DNA of 60,945 bases from Alphaproteobacteria bacterium 46_93_T64 (GCA_002163135.1 MAAN01000038.1:1-60945), one strand, 5' to 3'; positions 37,779 through 46,365 are shown, counted from the first letter of the stretch. The notes: a model not told the origin generated them from the sequence alone. Numbers and translations are program-made.

Positions 37779-38231
37779 TTACTTAGATTTGGTCAGCATT
37801 TGCAGAAGTTCGCGTTCTGCTTCAGTACGCGGTTCTAGGTCAATCAGATCTTTTTGATTATCTGTATCCACATCAACAGTTTCAGAACTGATTTTCCGGC
37901 CAGCATTTCCAACGCCTTCTTGCAAGCGATCTGCAATCCTGGAGCTTGAAGCATTGATAAGTTTCATTTCTTCAAGCAAATTCACGGCTTCTTGCATTTC
38001 CTTTTGAAGATTAACACCAACTTGTTCTCCAGCGTTTTTCAGCTCTTCGATACCAAGTTTAGAGCGCACTATCGCTTGATCAAACTGTTGCGCCACTTTT
38101 GAAAGCTCAGCTTGCGCATCACGCATTACAGATAGTTTTCGGCTCAAATTCACGCAATAGGCAATGGTTGCACCTAGCATGATTATAAGTAAAACATCCA
38201 ACAACAAGGGAACCGACAGGAAATCCAACAT
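37779..38231 (-). CDS. DUF6468 flagellar-operon protein
   Basis: About 150 residues: one N-terminal membrane helix (VPLLLDVLLIIMLGATIAYCV), then a long amphipathic coiled coil to residue 100 and an acidic C-terminus. It matches the alphaproteobacterial DUF6468 family, found between fliM and motE-like genes; its function is unknown. An in-frame TTG overlapping the fliM stop would add three residues, but the ATG at 38231 sits better behind AGG. Likely a single-pass inner membrane protein related to motor assembly. Confidence 0.8.
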   Translation of the reverse strand: MLDFLSVPLLLDVLLIIMLGATIAYCVNLSRKLSVMRDAQAELSKVAQQFDQAIVRSKLGIEELKNAGEQVGVNLQKEMQEAVNLLEEMKLINASSSRIADRLQEGVGNAGRKISSETVDVDTDNQKDLIDLEPRTEAERELLQMLTKSK

Positions 38232-38236
38232 TTGTG

Positions 38237-39424
38237 TCAACCTAACTGCCGAAGAGTTTTATCTACTTTAACGGCGATATTCTGTCCTGAACGCCCCATT
38301 TTACCTGAGACCATCCCAATACCCCCGCAGCGAAGCACAACCGGGCTCGTGGGAGATGCATTCAACATAACAGTGTCTCCAACTTCTAAGGACAAGATCT
38401 CATTCAGGGGCATTTCCTGTTCATCAAGAACAGCTTGAATTTCAACTTCTGTTGCCCACAGCTCAGTCGCCAGATGGTTTTCCCAAATACTGTCTCGTCC
38501 AAATTTTTCACCCATAAACATTTGAAGCAGTAGTTCGCGTACAGGTTCTAATGTTGCATAGGGAAGCAACAATTCCAAACGTCCGCCGCGATCTTCCATA
38601 TCGATACGCAACTTTATCAAAATTGCAGCATTGGCAGGCCTTGCAATCGTGGCAAACCTAGGGTTTGTTTCAACCCGTTCTTGTGTGAAATTGACAGGGC
38701 TAAGTGGCTCAAACGCAGCACACATATCGGTCAAAATTACACTAACCATTCGCTCAACAAGATTACGTTCGATCGTTGTATAAGGCCGTCCTTCAATCCG
38801 CATTGCTGCTGTCCCGCGGCGACCGCCAAGAAGCACATCCACAATCGAATAGATGAGCGAACTATCCACCATGATCAAACCATAGTTATCCCATTCTTCT
38901 GCGCGAAATACGCTCAATATAGCTGGGAGAGGGATTGAATTTAGATAATCTCCAAATCGAATGGAAGTAATGTTATCAAGGCTGACCTCTACGTTATCTG
39001 ATGTAAAATTACGAAGAGATGTCGTCATCATGCGTACGAGGCGGTCAAACACCACCTCCAGCATGGGCAATCTTTCGTAATTTACCAGTGCGGAGTTAAT
39101 AATGGCTTTAATACCGGACTTTTCACCGCTACCATCGCCATCCATATCAAAACCAAGCAGGCTATCGATTTCATCCTGGTTTAGAACGCGGGTCGCCTGA
39201 CCACTTGCCGCCTCGTTAATACTAGCTCCGGCCGGCGCTTCAGGCTCAGGTTCAGGGTCTCCGCCCATTGCGGCAGCCATATCCATTTCGCCGTCATCCG
39301 CCGCCATCGCAGCAGCCATGTCCATTTCGTCATCGTCTGCCGCCATAGCAGCAGCCATGTCCATTTCGCCGTCTTCGTCTGCAGCCATGGCCGCAGCCAT
39401 ATCCATTTCTTCTTCGTCAGCCAT
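38237..39424 (-). CDS. fliM: flagellar motor switch protein FliM with N-terminal repeats
   Basis: C-ring protein that binds CheY-P and sets rotation direction. The 395 residues start with a four-copy acidic/methionine-alanine repeat: EMDMAAAM begins at residues 6, 20, 33 and 46. An alanine/proline linker follows, then the CheY-binding motif LNQDEIDSLL at 81-90, usually placed within the first 20 residues. The middle CheC-like domain (FTSDNVEVSLDNITSIRFGDYL) and the C-terminal SpoA domain (LSLEVGDTVMLN) look complete. It lies 8 bases after fliL. Confidence 0.97.
   Translation of the reverse strand: MADEEEMDMAAAMAADEDGEMDMAAAMAADDDEMDMAAAMAADDGEMDMAAAMGGDPEPEPEAPAGASINEAASGQATRVLNQDEIDSLLGFDMDGDGSGEKSGIKAIINSALVNYERLPMLEVVFDRLVRMMTTSLRNFTSDNVEVSLDNITSIRFGDYLNSIPLPAILSVFRAEEWDNYGLIMVDSSLIYSIVDVLLGGRRGTAAMRIEGRPYTTIERNLVERMVSVILTDMCAAFEPLSPVNFTQERVETNPRFATIARPANAAILIKLRIDMEDRGGRLELLLPYATLEPVRELLLQMFMGEKFGRDSIWENHLATELWATEVEIQAVLDEQEMPLNEILSLEVGDTVMLNASPTSPVVLRCGGIGMVSGKMGRSGQNIAVKVDKTLRQLG
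39263..39409 (-). repeat. tandem repeat in the 5' part of fliM
   Basis: Four degenerate copies of a 39-42 base unit encoding EMDMAAAMAADxx. Copies differ by silent changes. Unit lengths are multiples of three, so copy number can change without frameshift. Confidence 0.9.
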
Positions 39425-39432
39425 CAGAACTC

Positions 39433-39951
39433 CTACTGGACCAGCATTTCCTTGAACAAGATGTCTTTAACCTGAATGGGTTTAACCGAACTGTTTATTC
39501 TATAAAGAAGTTCTTCTTTCAGGCGGTAGATACCTGCAGAACCTCGTAAATCCTCACGGCGTAACTCTCTCAAATAAACCTGAAAATTATCCATTATGCG
39601 TGGCATCAGTTTTTCAAGTTCAGGCAGTACAGTTTCATCATCAAGCTCTAAAGCAATGCCCAATTTTAAGAAGCTCGAATCCGTGCCACTTGCATTGAGA
39701 TTAATAAGCATTTCAGGCAAGTCGTAAAAGACGACGACTTTCTCTACTTCTTCAACCACTTCTTCATGCGCTTCTTCAGTTTCCTCTTCACTATCGAAGA
39801 CACCAGCAACGTACGCGCCTCCGGCACCACCCACAACAAGCAGAAGAGGTAAGACAATGAAAAGTATAAGCGCTTTGCCGCTTAATCCTTTCTTTTTGAC
39901 TTTCTCCGTACCGTCATCACCACCCTCAGGTGCTTCATTTTCGTTTGCCAT
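39433..39951 (-). CDS. fliL: flagellar basal body-associated protein FliL
   Basis: Single-pass inner membrane protein that surrounds or supports the stator and adjusts torque. About 172 residues: a charged cytoplasmic N-terminus, a membrane helix LILFIVLPLLLVVGGAGGAYV, a very acidic linker (EETEEAHEEVVEEVEKV), and the periplasmic FliL domain (LPEMLINLNASGTDSSFLKLGIALEL) ending with KDILFKEMLVQ. I use the ATG at 39951 behind GAGG; an ATG seven codons earlier has no ribosome site. First gene of the minus-strand flagellar operon. Confidence 0.93.
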   Translation of the reverse strand: MANENEAPEGGDDGTEKVKKKGLSGKALILFIVLPLLLVVGGAGGAYVAGVFDSEEETEEAHEEVVEEVEKVVVFYDLPEMLINLNASGTDSSFLKLGIALELDDETVLPELEKLMPRIMDNFQVYLRELRREDLRGSAGIYRLKEELLYRINSSVKPIQVKDILFKEMLVQ

Positions 39952-39972
39952 ATGTGGACCGGCCTCACTCAT

Positions 39973-40226
39973 GGTTCAATTACAGAAGGTTTCAGAATAG
40001 GAAAACTTGGTTAACAACTAGTTGCTGTCAGAAACTTTGTATAGTTTTTTTCCCGATTGGTGATGTTTATCCATATTTAAGTGCGACATCATTGCATTTT
40101 GATCGTGCCGTTGATGAAAAATGACAACGGAAATATTTGCCGCTTTCTCGGTATTTTCTGTACAGCTCACCCTGAATACATTGATCTATCTACACCTAAA
40201 GCATTGATTTAATTGATTTAAATAAT
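39973..40226. other. divergent spacer between fliL and flgF
   Basis: The spacer between the two flagellar operons, about 310 bases in all including the flgF promoter. I find no sigma-54 element with correct spacing for the fliL side. No small gene is convincing. Confidence 0.5.
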
Positions 40227-40242
40227 TGGCACGGGATATGCA
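40227..40242 (+). promoter_or_regulatory. sigma-54 promoter of the flgFGAH operon
   Basis: TGGCACGGGATATGCA matches the -24/-12 consensus TGGCACG-N4-TTGCA with one mismatch and the exact GG-N10-GC spacing. It lies 44 bases before the flgF start. Confidence 0.88.
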
Positions 40243-40285
40243 TATTATCTGGAAATTGTTTATTTGCCAGAAAGGCTGATTAAAG

Positions 40286-41008
40286 ATGGAAAATGCAATC
40301 TACATCGGATTGTCCCAACAAATGGCGCTAAAAAGGCACATGGACATCACGGCTAACAACCTCGCCAACATGACGACGACTGCGTACAAAAGCGTCAGCC
40401 CCGTTTTTCAAGAATTCCTGTCTGACGAACTACAGGGTCAAGAAGTATCCTTCGTGCAAGATTACGGCATGTATCACGATAAAAGCGTAGGACAAATTAC
40501 GGCAACAGGCAGACCGCTTGATCTTGCTATTAGCGGAGACGGTTTTTTCTCAGTTCAAACAGATGACGGCATTCGCTACACCCGCGCCGGCAGTTTTAAA
40601 CTTGATCCTGACGGGTTCCTCACAACAGTAAATGGTGATTTTTTACTTGATGAAGGTGGCAACACCATTCAAGTGGATCTAGCCAATCCGAGTATAGAAA
40701 TTGCACCTGATGGCACCGTAAACCTCGGGGGTGATCAGTCGACAAAATTAGAACTAACAGCATTCGATAATGATCAACTTCTGAAACAAGAAGGGAATGG
40801 TTATTATGATCCAGACGGAGCGGAGCTCAGAGTAGCTGAAGGCTCAAGCATACTTCAAGGAAGCCTTGAAGGGTCAAACGTAAACCCCATTCTTGAAATG
40901 ACAAACATGATTGAAATCATGCGGTCCTACACAGCTGCACAAAAATTACTGGACGCTGAACACGACATGCAAATGAAATCAATCGAAGAACTACCGGCGA
41001 TGAATTAA
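40286..41008 (+). CDS. flgF: flagellar basal-body rod protein FlgF
   Basis: Proximal rod protein of the flagellar drive shaft. The 240 residues begin with the rod-protein signature (MALKRHMDITANNLANMTTTAYKS), have the central GDGFFSVQTDDGIRYTRAGSF segment, and finish with the conserved C-terminal helix SNVNPILEMTNMIEIMRSYTAAQKLL. First gene behind the sigma-54 element; flgG follows after 14 bases. Confidence 0.96.
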   Translation: MENAIYIGLSQQMALKRHMDITANNLANMTTTAYKSVSPVFQEFLSDELQGQEVSFVQDYGMYHDKSVGQITATGRPLDLAISGDGFFSVQTDDGIRYTRAGSFKLDPDGFLTTVNGDFLLDEGGNTIQVDLANPSIEIAPDGTVNLGGDQSTKLELTAFDNDQLLKQEGNGYYDPDGAELRVAEGSSILQGSLEGSNVNPILEMTNMIEIMRSYTAAQKLLDAEHDMQMKSIEELPAMN

Positions 41009-41022
41009 GGGAGGATTAAGTA

Positions 41023-41808
41023 ATGCGTGCACTCGGAACAGCTGCGACAGGAATGTTGGCTCAACAATTAAACGTCGATGTTATTTCCAATAATATCGCC
41101 AATATGACAACAACAGGCTACAAGCGCCAACGCGCGGAATTTCAAGATTTGCTATACCAAGATATGCGCCGTGCAGGGGCGTCGTCTTCTGACGCGGGAA
41201 CTATTGTTCCTTCCGGCATTCAAATCGGTGTTGGTGTAAAAACTGCCTCTGTTTACCGGATTACGGATCAGGGTGGTTTAGAGTCTACTGGGAATACTTA
41301 CGATCTTGCCATTCAAGGGGCTGGTTATTTTAGGGTACTACTGCCAAATGGCGACGAAGCTTACACACGTGCCGGTTCGTTCCAAGTAAGCCCAACAGGT
41401 GAGATTGTTACACAAGACGGCTTTACGGTACTTCCTTCTATTACAGTGCCGCAAGATGCTTTGGACGTGACAATTAATCCAAGCGGTGAAGTTCAGGTTG
41501 CCTTGGATGGGCAGGTGGATTTGCAAACAGTTGGTCAGTTAGACCTCGCAATCTTCTTCAACGAAGCGGGACTTCATCCGCAAGGTGACAACCTGTTCTT
41601 GGAAAGCACCGCCTCTGGTGCCGCAAGTGTTGGAGTTCCTGGATCTACAGGATTTGGCACACTTCGCCAAAGTTATCTTGAAACATCCAATGTGAATGCT
41701 GTCGGCGAAATCACGGCACTTATCAGCGCTCAACGAGCCTACGAAATGAATTCAAAAGTCATCACAACAGCAGACGAAATGATGTCTGTAACGAACCAAC
41801 TTAGATAA
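41023..41808 (+). CDS. flgG: flagellar distal rod protein FlgG
   Basis: Forms the distal rod that passes through the outer membrane rings. The 261-residue protein has the N-terminal MLAQQLNVDVISNNIANMTTTGYKRQ segment, the FlgG-specific insertion FQDLLYQDMRRAGASS, GAGYFRVLLPNGDEAYTRAGSF and the C-terminal SNVNAVGEITALISAQRAYEMNSKVI. Length equals the usual FlgG. A GGGAGG ribosome site lies upstream. Confidence 0.97.
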   Translation: MRALGTAATGMLAQQLNVDVISNNIANMTTTGYKRQRAEFQDLLYQDMRRAGASSSDAGTIVPSGIQIGVGVKTASVYRITDQGGLESTGNTYDLAIQGAGYFRVLLPNGDEAYTRAGSFQVSPTGEIVTQDGFTVLPSITVPQDALDVTINPSGEVQVALDGQVDLQTVGQLDLAIFFNEAGLHPQGDNLFLESTASGAASVGVPGSTGFGTLRQSYLETSNVNAVGEITALISAQRAYEMNSKVITTADEMMSVTNQLR

Positions 41809-41838
41809 CGCGTGAAACTCTAGAATAGAGGGCTCATT

Positions 41839-42798
41839 ATGAAACATATTACGTATATTTTCGCATTTTTATTGGGACTGATGGCAATTTCTGCCGTGTC
41901 AGAAGCTGCTCAGGTTACCCTCAAAAATACACTTACTGTTGAAGGGGACGAGATTACCTTTGGTGATGTCTTTCACGGCGCAGAAGAAAAGACTGAATAT
42001 GTTATCGCATCCTCTCCGGCTCCAGGTAAAAATATCACATTCAAGGCATCCTCCCTTGCGTTTGTCGCACGCAAACATGGCTTGGAATGGAACCCAAGTC
42101 GTTCAATTCAGCGAGTAACTGTTATTCGCCGAGGGCAACGTATTCCTGAACAACAGATCACAGAAGAAATTTACGCCGCACTTGAAACGGAATTACAATC
42201 TGATCAATTCGAAATGGCACTTACCAGTCGAGGTCTAAACATCCAGGTTAGTGTTAACGAATTACCTATAATCGAAGTCGAAAGCCTCTCATACAGCTTA
42301 AGAAAAGAAACTTTCAGCGCAATTTTGGTGGCCCCGGCAGATGCAGAAAATCCGCGCCGCTATCGAGTGGCTGGAAAAATCTATCAACAAGTCATGGTTC
42401 CGGTAACAGCCCATTTAATGCGTGCCGGCGAAGAAATTCGTGAAGCGGACATTGACTATAAAATGGTGCGACGCGGAAAAGTCAGCAGAAATGTCGCAAT
42501 ACATATTGATGATATTCTTGGCAAAAGCCCTCGTAGGACCATCCGTACCGGCGGTTTAATTAATCTGAATAATCTTGGTGAACCCGTTACCATTCCAAAA
42601 GGAAAAATCATTGCAGTAACGTTGAAAAATGGTGGTATTGCACTTTCCATTACAGGTCGAGCTCTTGAAGATGGGGCTGAAGGAGATGTGATCAGAGTGG
42701 AGAACATCGCTAGCCGAAAAATCGTTCAAGCGCAAATCATCAACGCGCAAGAAGTTCGAATTATTTCCCCTCAAAAGCGCCTAGCGGCAATTCAGTAA
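41839..42798 (+). CDS. flgA: flagellar P-ring assembly chaperone FlgA
   Basis: Periplasmic chaperone that assists FlgI in forming the P ring. The 319-residue precursor has a signal peptide to about residue 23 (cut after SEA), an N-terminal segment with LTVEGDEITFGDVF, and the C-terminal SAF domain, seen in MRAGEEIREADIDYKMVRRGKV, LGKSPRRTIRTGGLINLNNL and VTIPKGKIIAVTLKNGGIALSITGRALEDGAEGD. It is co-oriented with flgG and flgH with short gaps. Confidence 0.94.
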   Translation: MKHITYIFAFLLGLMAISAVSEAAQVTLKNTLTVEGDEITFGDVFHGAEEKTEYVIASSPAPGKNITFKASSLAFVARKHGLEWNPSRSIQRVTVIRRGQRIPEQQITEEIYAALETELQSDQFEMALTSRGLNIQVSVNELPIIEVESLSYSLRKETFSAILVAPADAENPRRYRVAGKIYQQVMVPVTAHLMRAGEEIREADIDYKMVRRGKVSRNVAIHIDDILGKSPRRTIRTGGLINLNNLGEPVTIPKGKIIAVTLKNGGIALSITGRALEDGAEGDVIRVENIASRKIVQAQIINAQEVRIISPQKRLAAIQ

Positions 42799-42819
42799 TC
42801 GTTCAGAGGAGTCTAGAAA

Positions 42820-43581
42820 ATGACATATTCAATCCTAAAGCCAGTCGTTAAAATTTCCCTCTTACTTGGTGTTACTGTTTCACTTGCCGGTTGCAATGCA
42901 TATAGCAGAATAGCATCTATCGGATCAGAACCACCGTTATCAAAAATCGAAAACCCGATGACTAGGAACGATTATCAACCTGTTACACTGCCTATGCCGC
43001 GGCCTGAACCTGTTATTCAGCAAGCCAATTCGCTATGGCGACCAGGATCGAGAGCTTTTTTCAAAGACCAACGTGCCTCCAGGATCGGGGACATTCTTAC
43101 TGTCATGATCCAGATTGAGGACAAAGCCACCCTCTCTAATAAAACGACAACGACGCGCACAGCTTCTGAATCTGCAGGTATTACAAATCTGTTGGGCCTT
43201 GAAAGTCAGCTTGCCAAAGTTCTTCCAGAAGCCGTTGACCCTGCTAGCTTGGCAGATGCAGGAAGCTCTCATGCTGTAGAGGGATCTGGTGCAGTAACTC
43301 GTAATGAAACCATCGAAATGGAAATCGCAGCAATTGTGACCCAAATCCTTCCAAACGGTAATATGGTAATCTCAGGCAGACAGGAAGTTCGGGTAAACTT
43401 TGAAAGCCGCGATTTATACGTAACCGGCGTTGTCCGCCCCGAAGATATTTCTTCTGCGAACACAATTGAAAGTTCAAAAATTGCCGAAGCACGTGTCGCT
43501 TATGGCGGTCGTGGTCACTTGAGCGACGTCCAACAAGCCCGCTATGGTCAGCAATTGTTTGATATTGTCTTCCCATTCTAA
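42820..43581 (+). CDS. flgH: flagellar L-ring lipoprotein FlgH
   Basis: Outer membrane ring lipoprotein of the flagellar basal body. The 253-residue precursor has a lipoprotein signal with the lipobox LAGC (Cys24), then SLWRPGSRAFFKDQRASRIGDILTVMIQI and the family C-terminus YVTGVVRPEDISSANTIESSKIAEARVAYGGRGHLSD. The last gene of this operon; a strong terminator follows. Confidence 0.97.
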   Translation: MTYSILKPVVKISLLLGVTVSLAGCNAYSRIASIGSEPPLSKIENPMTRNDYQPVTLPMPRPEPVIQQANSLWRPGSRAFFKDQRASRIGDILTVMIQIEDKATLSNKTTTTRTASESAGITNLLGLESQLAKVLPEAVDPASLADAGSSHAVEGSGAVTRNETIEMEIAAIVTQILPNGNMVISGRQEVRVNFESRDLYVTGVVRPEDISSANTIESSKIAEARVAYGGRGHLSDVQQARYGQQLFDIVFPF

Positions 43582-43633
43582 AAGTGGAAGTCCAAAAAGG
43601 AAAAGGCAGCCTAGTTGCCGCCTTGCACGCAGA

Positions 43634-43661
43634 AAAAAACCGGCTCAAAAGCCGGTTTTTT
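43634..43661. terminator. bidirectional terminator between flgH and dksA
   Basis: Stem AAAAAACCGGC / GCCGGTTTTTT (43634-43644 with 43651-43661), 6-base loop, A-run and T-run on either side. It serves the converging flgH and dksA transcripts. Confidence 0.92.
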
Positions 43662-43664
43662 TTA

Positions 43665-44081
43665 TCAGTCGTCCCTGTAAACTTTTTCTCGCCTCTCGTG
43701 ACGCTCCTGCGCCTCAAGGCTAAGAGTTGCAACCGGTCGGGCTTCTAGGCGACGAAGGGAAATAGGTTCGCCCGACTCATCACAATACCCATAAGAACCA
43801 TCATCAATACGGCGCAAGGCTGAGTCAATTTTGCCAATGAGTTTTCGTTGCCGATCACGAGTTCGGAGCTCGAGAGCCCGCTCGGATTCAGTAGATGCCC
43901 GATCTGCGATATCAGGTTCTTTCACAGTTTCTACTTGAAGATTTACAATCGTCTGATTTGCATCTTCCAGTATTTCAGCCCTCCACTTCAGAAGCTTCGT
44001 TCTGAAGTATTCCTGTTGACGTGCGCTCATAAACGGCTCGTCTTCTGAGGGCCTATAATCATCTGATAAATGAACATTCAT
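43665..44081 (-). CDS. dksA: RNA polymerase-binding transcription factor DksA
   Basis: Binds the secondary channel of RNA polymerase and works with ppGpp to control transcription. The 138-residue protein has the long coiled-coil region (QEYFRTKLLKWRAEILEDANQTI) with the acidic tip and the C-terminal globular part YGYCDESGEPISLRRLEARPVATLSLEAQERHERRE. Only one cysteine remains of the usual four zinc ligands, a form known in alphaproteobacteria. GGGAG precedes the ATG. A flagellar-locus position of dksA is common in this class. Confidence 0.92.
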   Translation of the reverse strand: MNVHLSDDYRPSEDEPFMSARQQEYFRTKLLKWRAEILEDANQTIVNLQVETVKEPDIADRASTESERALELRTRDRQRKLIGKIDSALRRIDDGSYGYCDESGEPISLRRLEARPVATLSLEAQERHERREKVYRDD

Positions 44082-44215
44082 TACGCAACTCCCAAAGGCG
44101 CATTAAAATCCAGCGGTCTAAATTATAGAAATGCGTGTTTAGCACAACACGATCACTTTGAGAAAACTATAATGGAAAAAAAAGAAAAAAATATGACGAA
44201 GGTAACAAAATTGCG

Positions 44216-44632
44216 TTAAAAGCCAAGTTTCGCGAGCTCAACTGCTGCTCGTACCTCAATCTCACCAACAATCTCGGCTAGTTTTGGGTCTGTAGCCTGC
44301 ACATCTATTGATGCCAAAGTCGATTGTAGCTGCTTCAATCGTTCAACAGGTATCGATCCAACAAGCAATCCATGCCGAATTTCCTCCAGCTTCTCAAGAA
44401 GATCAGTCCCTTTTTGCCAGGCTTGCTTATCACTGCTAACGGAATCATCAACACTCTGTAGTGCGACTATTGCATCGATTGAGGTTATTGGCGACGCAGA
44501 CGCAACGTTACTACTGGCAACGACATCAGCGTTATGTTCAGGGACAGAAAATTTCGCACCTGTTTTTGAAGCTGATTTATTGCCCTGGGTTTTCTGGGGT
44601 GATCCAACACGTCCTGGTCCAGAGACTCGCAT
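44216..44632 (-). CDS. fliX: flagellar assembly regulator FliX
   Basis: In Caulobacter FliX couples early basal-body assembly to the sigma-54 activator FlbD. The 138-residue protein matches this family: N-terminal MRVSGPGRVG, a low-complexity middle, and the C-terminal helical region KGTDLLEKLEEIRHGLLVGSIPVERL ... LAEIVGEIEVRAAVELAKL. Its location between two sigma-54-driven flg operons fits that role. No flbD gene is in the window. Confidence 0.9.
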   Translation of the reverse strand: MRVSGPGRVGSPQKTQGNKSASKTGAKFSVPEHNADVVASSNVASASPITSIDAIVALQSVDDSVSSDKQAWQKGTDLLEKLEEIRHGLLVGSIPVERLKQLQSTLASIDVQATDPKLAEIVGEIEVRAAVELAKLGF

Positions 44633-44818
44633 ATTAATTCCTGTAACGATTTGAATTTAGAATGTTTTAGGCGTCATAGCTACTATTGGCAAACTTTTTC
44701 CAAAAAACAAGAGGCTAAAATTGCCGAGTAGACAGGAAATTACTTCCACCAAACCATTCACCGAACACATGTTTTATATTTTTACCCTTAAATACAATGA
44801 CTTAACATTTTGTATTTT

Positions 44819-44834
44819 TGGCACAGAATTCGCA
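44819..44834 (+). promoter_or_regulatory. sigma-54 promoter of the flgI operon
   Basis: TGGCACAGAATTCGCA matches the -24/-12 consensus with correct GG-N10-GC spacing and two mismatches. It lies 53 bases before the flgI start. Confidence 0.82.
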
Positions 44835-44887
44835 TGTTGAACAACAATTAGTAATTTCTACCTCTTTAAAGAAGAGATGATAAACGG

Positions 44888-46057
44888 ATGAGCAGTATGA
44901 CATTTGATAACATTCAAAAGTTTGCGAAAAAAATACGACCCACGCGAAACGTTTTTGGTCGCATCGTCGCATCAGTTTTAATACTTGCGCTTAACACTCC
45001 AAACGCAACAGCGGCTTCACGCGTTAAAGACATTGCAGATTTTGAAGGCGTTCGCGATAATATTCTCGTGGGTTATGGGCTTGTTGTCGGTCTAAATGGC
45101 ACAGGCGACAGTCTTAGCAATTCTCCTTTCACCCAGCAAAGTCTGGAAGCGATGCTAGAGCGACTAGGTGTGAACACACGAGGCGCCAGCACGAAAACTG
45201 ACAATGTCGCAGCTGTTGTCGTGACAGCCACCCTCCCTCCTTTCTCCCGTCAAGGAACTAAAATTGATGTCTCCATCAGCTCTATCGGTGACTCTGATAG
45301 TCTTTTAGGCGGAACATTGGTTGTAACCCCACTTCTCGCTGCAGACGGTGAAGTATATGCAGTGGCACAAGGCTCAATTACTGTCTCTGGCTTCTCTGTA
45401 GGTGGTGATGCGGAAACGGTTACAAAAGGCGTTCCCACTGCAGGCCGGATTGCCAACGGTGCCATTGTTGAACGTGAGCTCAGTTTTGACCTTGCCTCTC
45501 TCACAAGTTTACGCATATCGCTTCGTAATCCAGATTTCACGACGTCACGACGCATTGAACGGGCGATCAATAAGTATATTGGCAACGATGTTGCAAAATC
45601 TACTGACCCTTCAACGGTTCTTCTAAACTTGGAGGGCAGCAATCGCAATGACATGGTGTCCTTGCTCACTGATATTGAGCAACTAATGGTCGTTCCAGAT
45701 CAGATTGCCCGAGTTGTCATCGATGAACAATCCGGCATTATTGTGATTGGTAAGGATGTGAAGGTTGATACGGTAGCCATAGCGCAAGGCAACCTCACAG
45801 TCCGCATTACAGAAACACCTCAAGTCTCTCAACCGTCACCTTTCTCTGAAACCGGTACAACGGAAGTTGTCCCCAGAACGACAGTAGAAATTGACGAAGA
45901 CGGCGATAAAAAACTCACGGTTTTGAGCGCTGGCGTTCGCCTTCAAGAATTGGTTGATGGGCTAAACGCACTTGGCATCGGACCAAGAGATATGATCTCA
46001 ATCCTGCAAGCCATTAAAGCTGCAGGCGCCCTGCAAGCAGAAATCGAGTTGATGTGA
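44888..46057 (+). CDS. flgI: flagellar P-ring protein FlgI
   Basis: Forms the periplasmic ring around the flagellar rod. The 389-residue precursor has a signal peptide ending near ATAA (about residue 44), then SRVKDIADFEGVRDNILVGYGLVVGLNGTGDS, the family opening, and GGTLVVTPLLAADGEVYAVAQG, VRLQELVDGLNALGIGPRDMISILQAIKAAGALQAEIELM at the C-terminus. It overlaps flgJ by 4 bases. Confidence 0.97.
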   Translation: MSSMTFDNIQKFAKKIRPTRNVFGRIVASVLILALNTPNATAASRVKDIADFEGVRDNILVGYGLVVGLNGTGDSLSNSPFTQQSLEAMLERLGVNTRGASTKTDNVAAVVVTATLPPFSRQGTKIDVSISSIGDSDSLLGGTLVVTPLLAADGEVYAVAQGSITVSGFSVGGDAETVTKGVPTAGRIANGAIVERELSFDLASLTSLRISLRNPDFTTSRRIERAINKYIGNDVAKSTDPSTVLLNLEGSNRNDMVSLLTDIEQLMVVPDQIARVVIDEQSGIIVIGKDVKVDTVAIAQGNLTVRITETPQVSQPSPFSETGTTEVVPRTTVEIDEDGDKKLTVLSAGVRLQELVDGLNALGIGPRDMISILQAIKAAGALQAEIELM

Positions 46058-46365
46058 TGACTGATTTTCTTAACCCTACAGGAACAATCCTAGCGACTAA
46101 CGCGGTTGCTCAGAACAAGAACACATCCGTAAAAGATCTCGCAGCTCGCGCTACTGCAGAAGAATTTGAAGCCTTTTTCTTAAGCCAGATGCTGAACAAC
46201 ATGTCAGCAGGATTGCAAACCGATGAAACTTTTGGCGGCGGAGAATCCGAGAAAATATTTAAGTCCATGCTGCATGACGAATACGCAAAATCCATGAGCC
46301 GCCAAGGCGGTATTGGTATTGCCGACATTGTGTACCGTGAAATTCTTGCACTTCAGGAGGTATGA
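46054..46365 (+). CDS. flgJ: FlgJ-type rod-binding protein
   Basis: A 103-residue protein corresponding to the N-terminal rod-binding half of FlgJ (EEFEAFFLSQMLNNMSAGL, GGGESEKIFKSMLHDEYAKSMSRQGGIGIAD). The C-terminal glucosaminidase domain of enterobacterial FlgJ is absent, as is usual in alphaproteobacteria, so a separate peptidoglycan hydrolase must clear the wall. It overlaps flgI and the following gene by 4 bases each. Confidence 0.92.
   Translation: MMTDFLNPTGTILATNAVAQNKNTSVKDLAARATAEEFEAFFLSQMLNNMSAGLQTDETFGGGESEKIFKSMLHDEYAKSMSRQGGIGIADIVYREILALQEV

Noticed and set aside
39263-39409. CRISPR-like direct repeats
   Set aside because: Repeats are protein-coding, adjacent without spacers and in frame within fliM.
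40093-40110. Sigma-54-like sequence on the minus strand upstream of fliL (GTGCC preceded by GCATTTT)
   Set aside because: Spacing between the two conserved dinucleotides is two bases too long.
44687-44702. Sigma-54-like element on the minus strand upstream of fliX (TGGAAAAAGTTTGCCA)
   Set aside because: The GG to GC spacing is 9, not 10; sigma-54 promoters are strict about this spacing.
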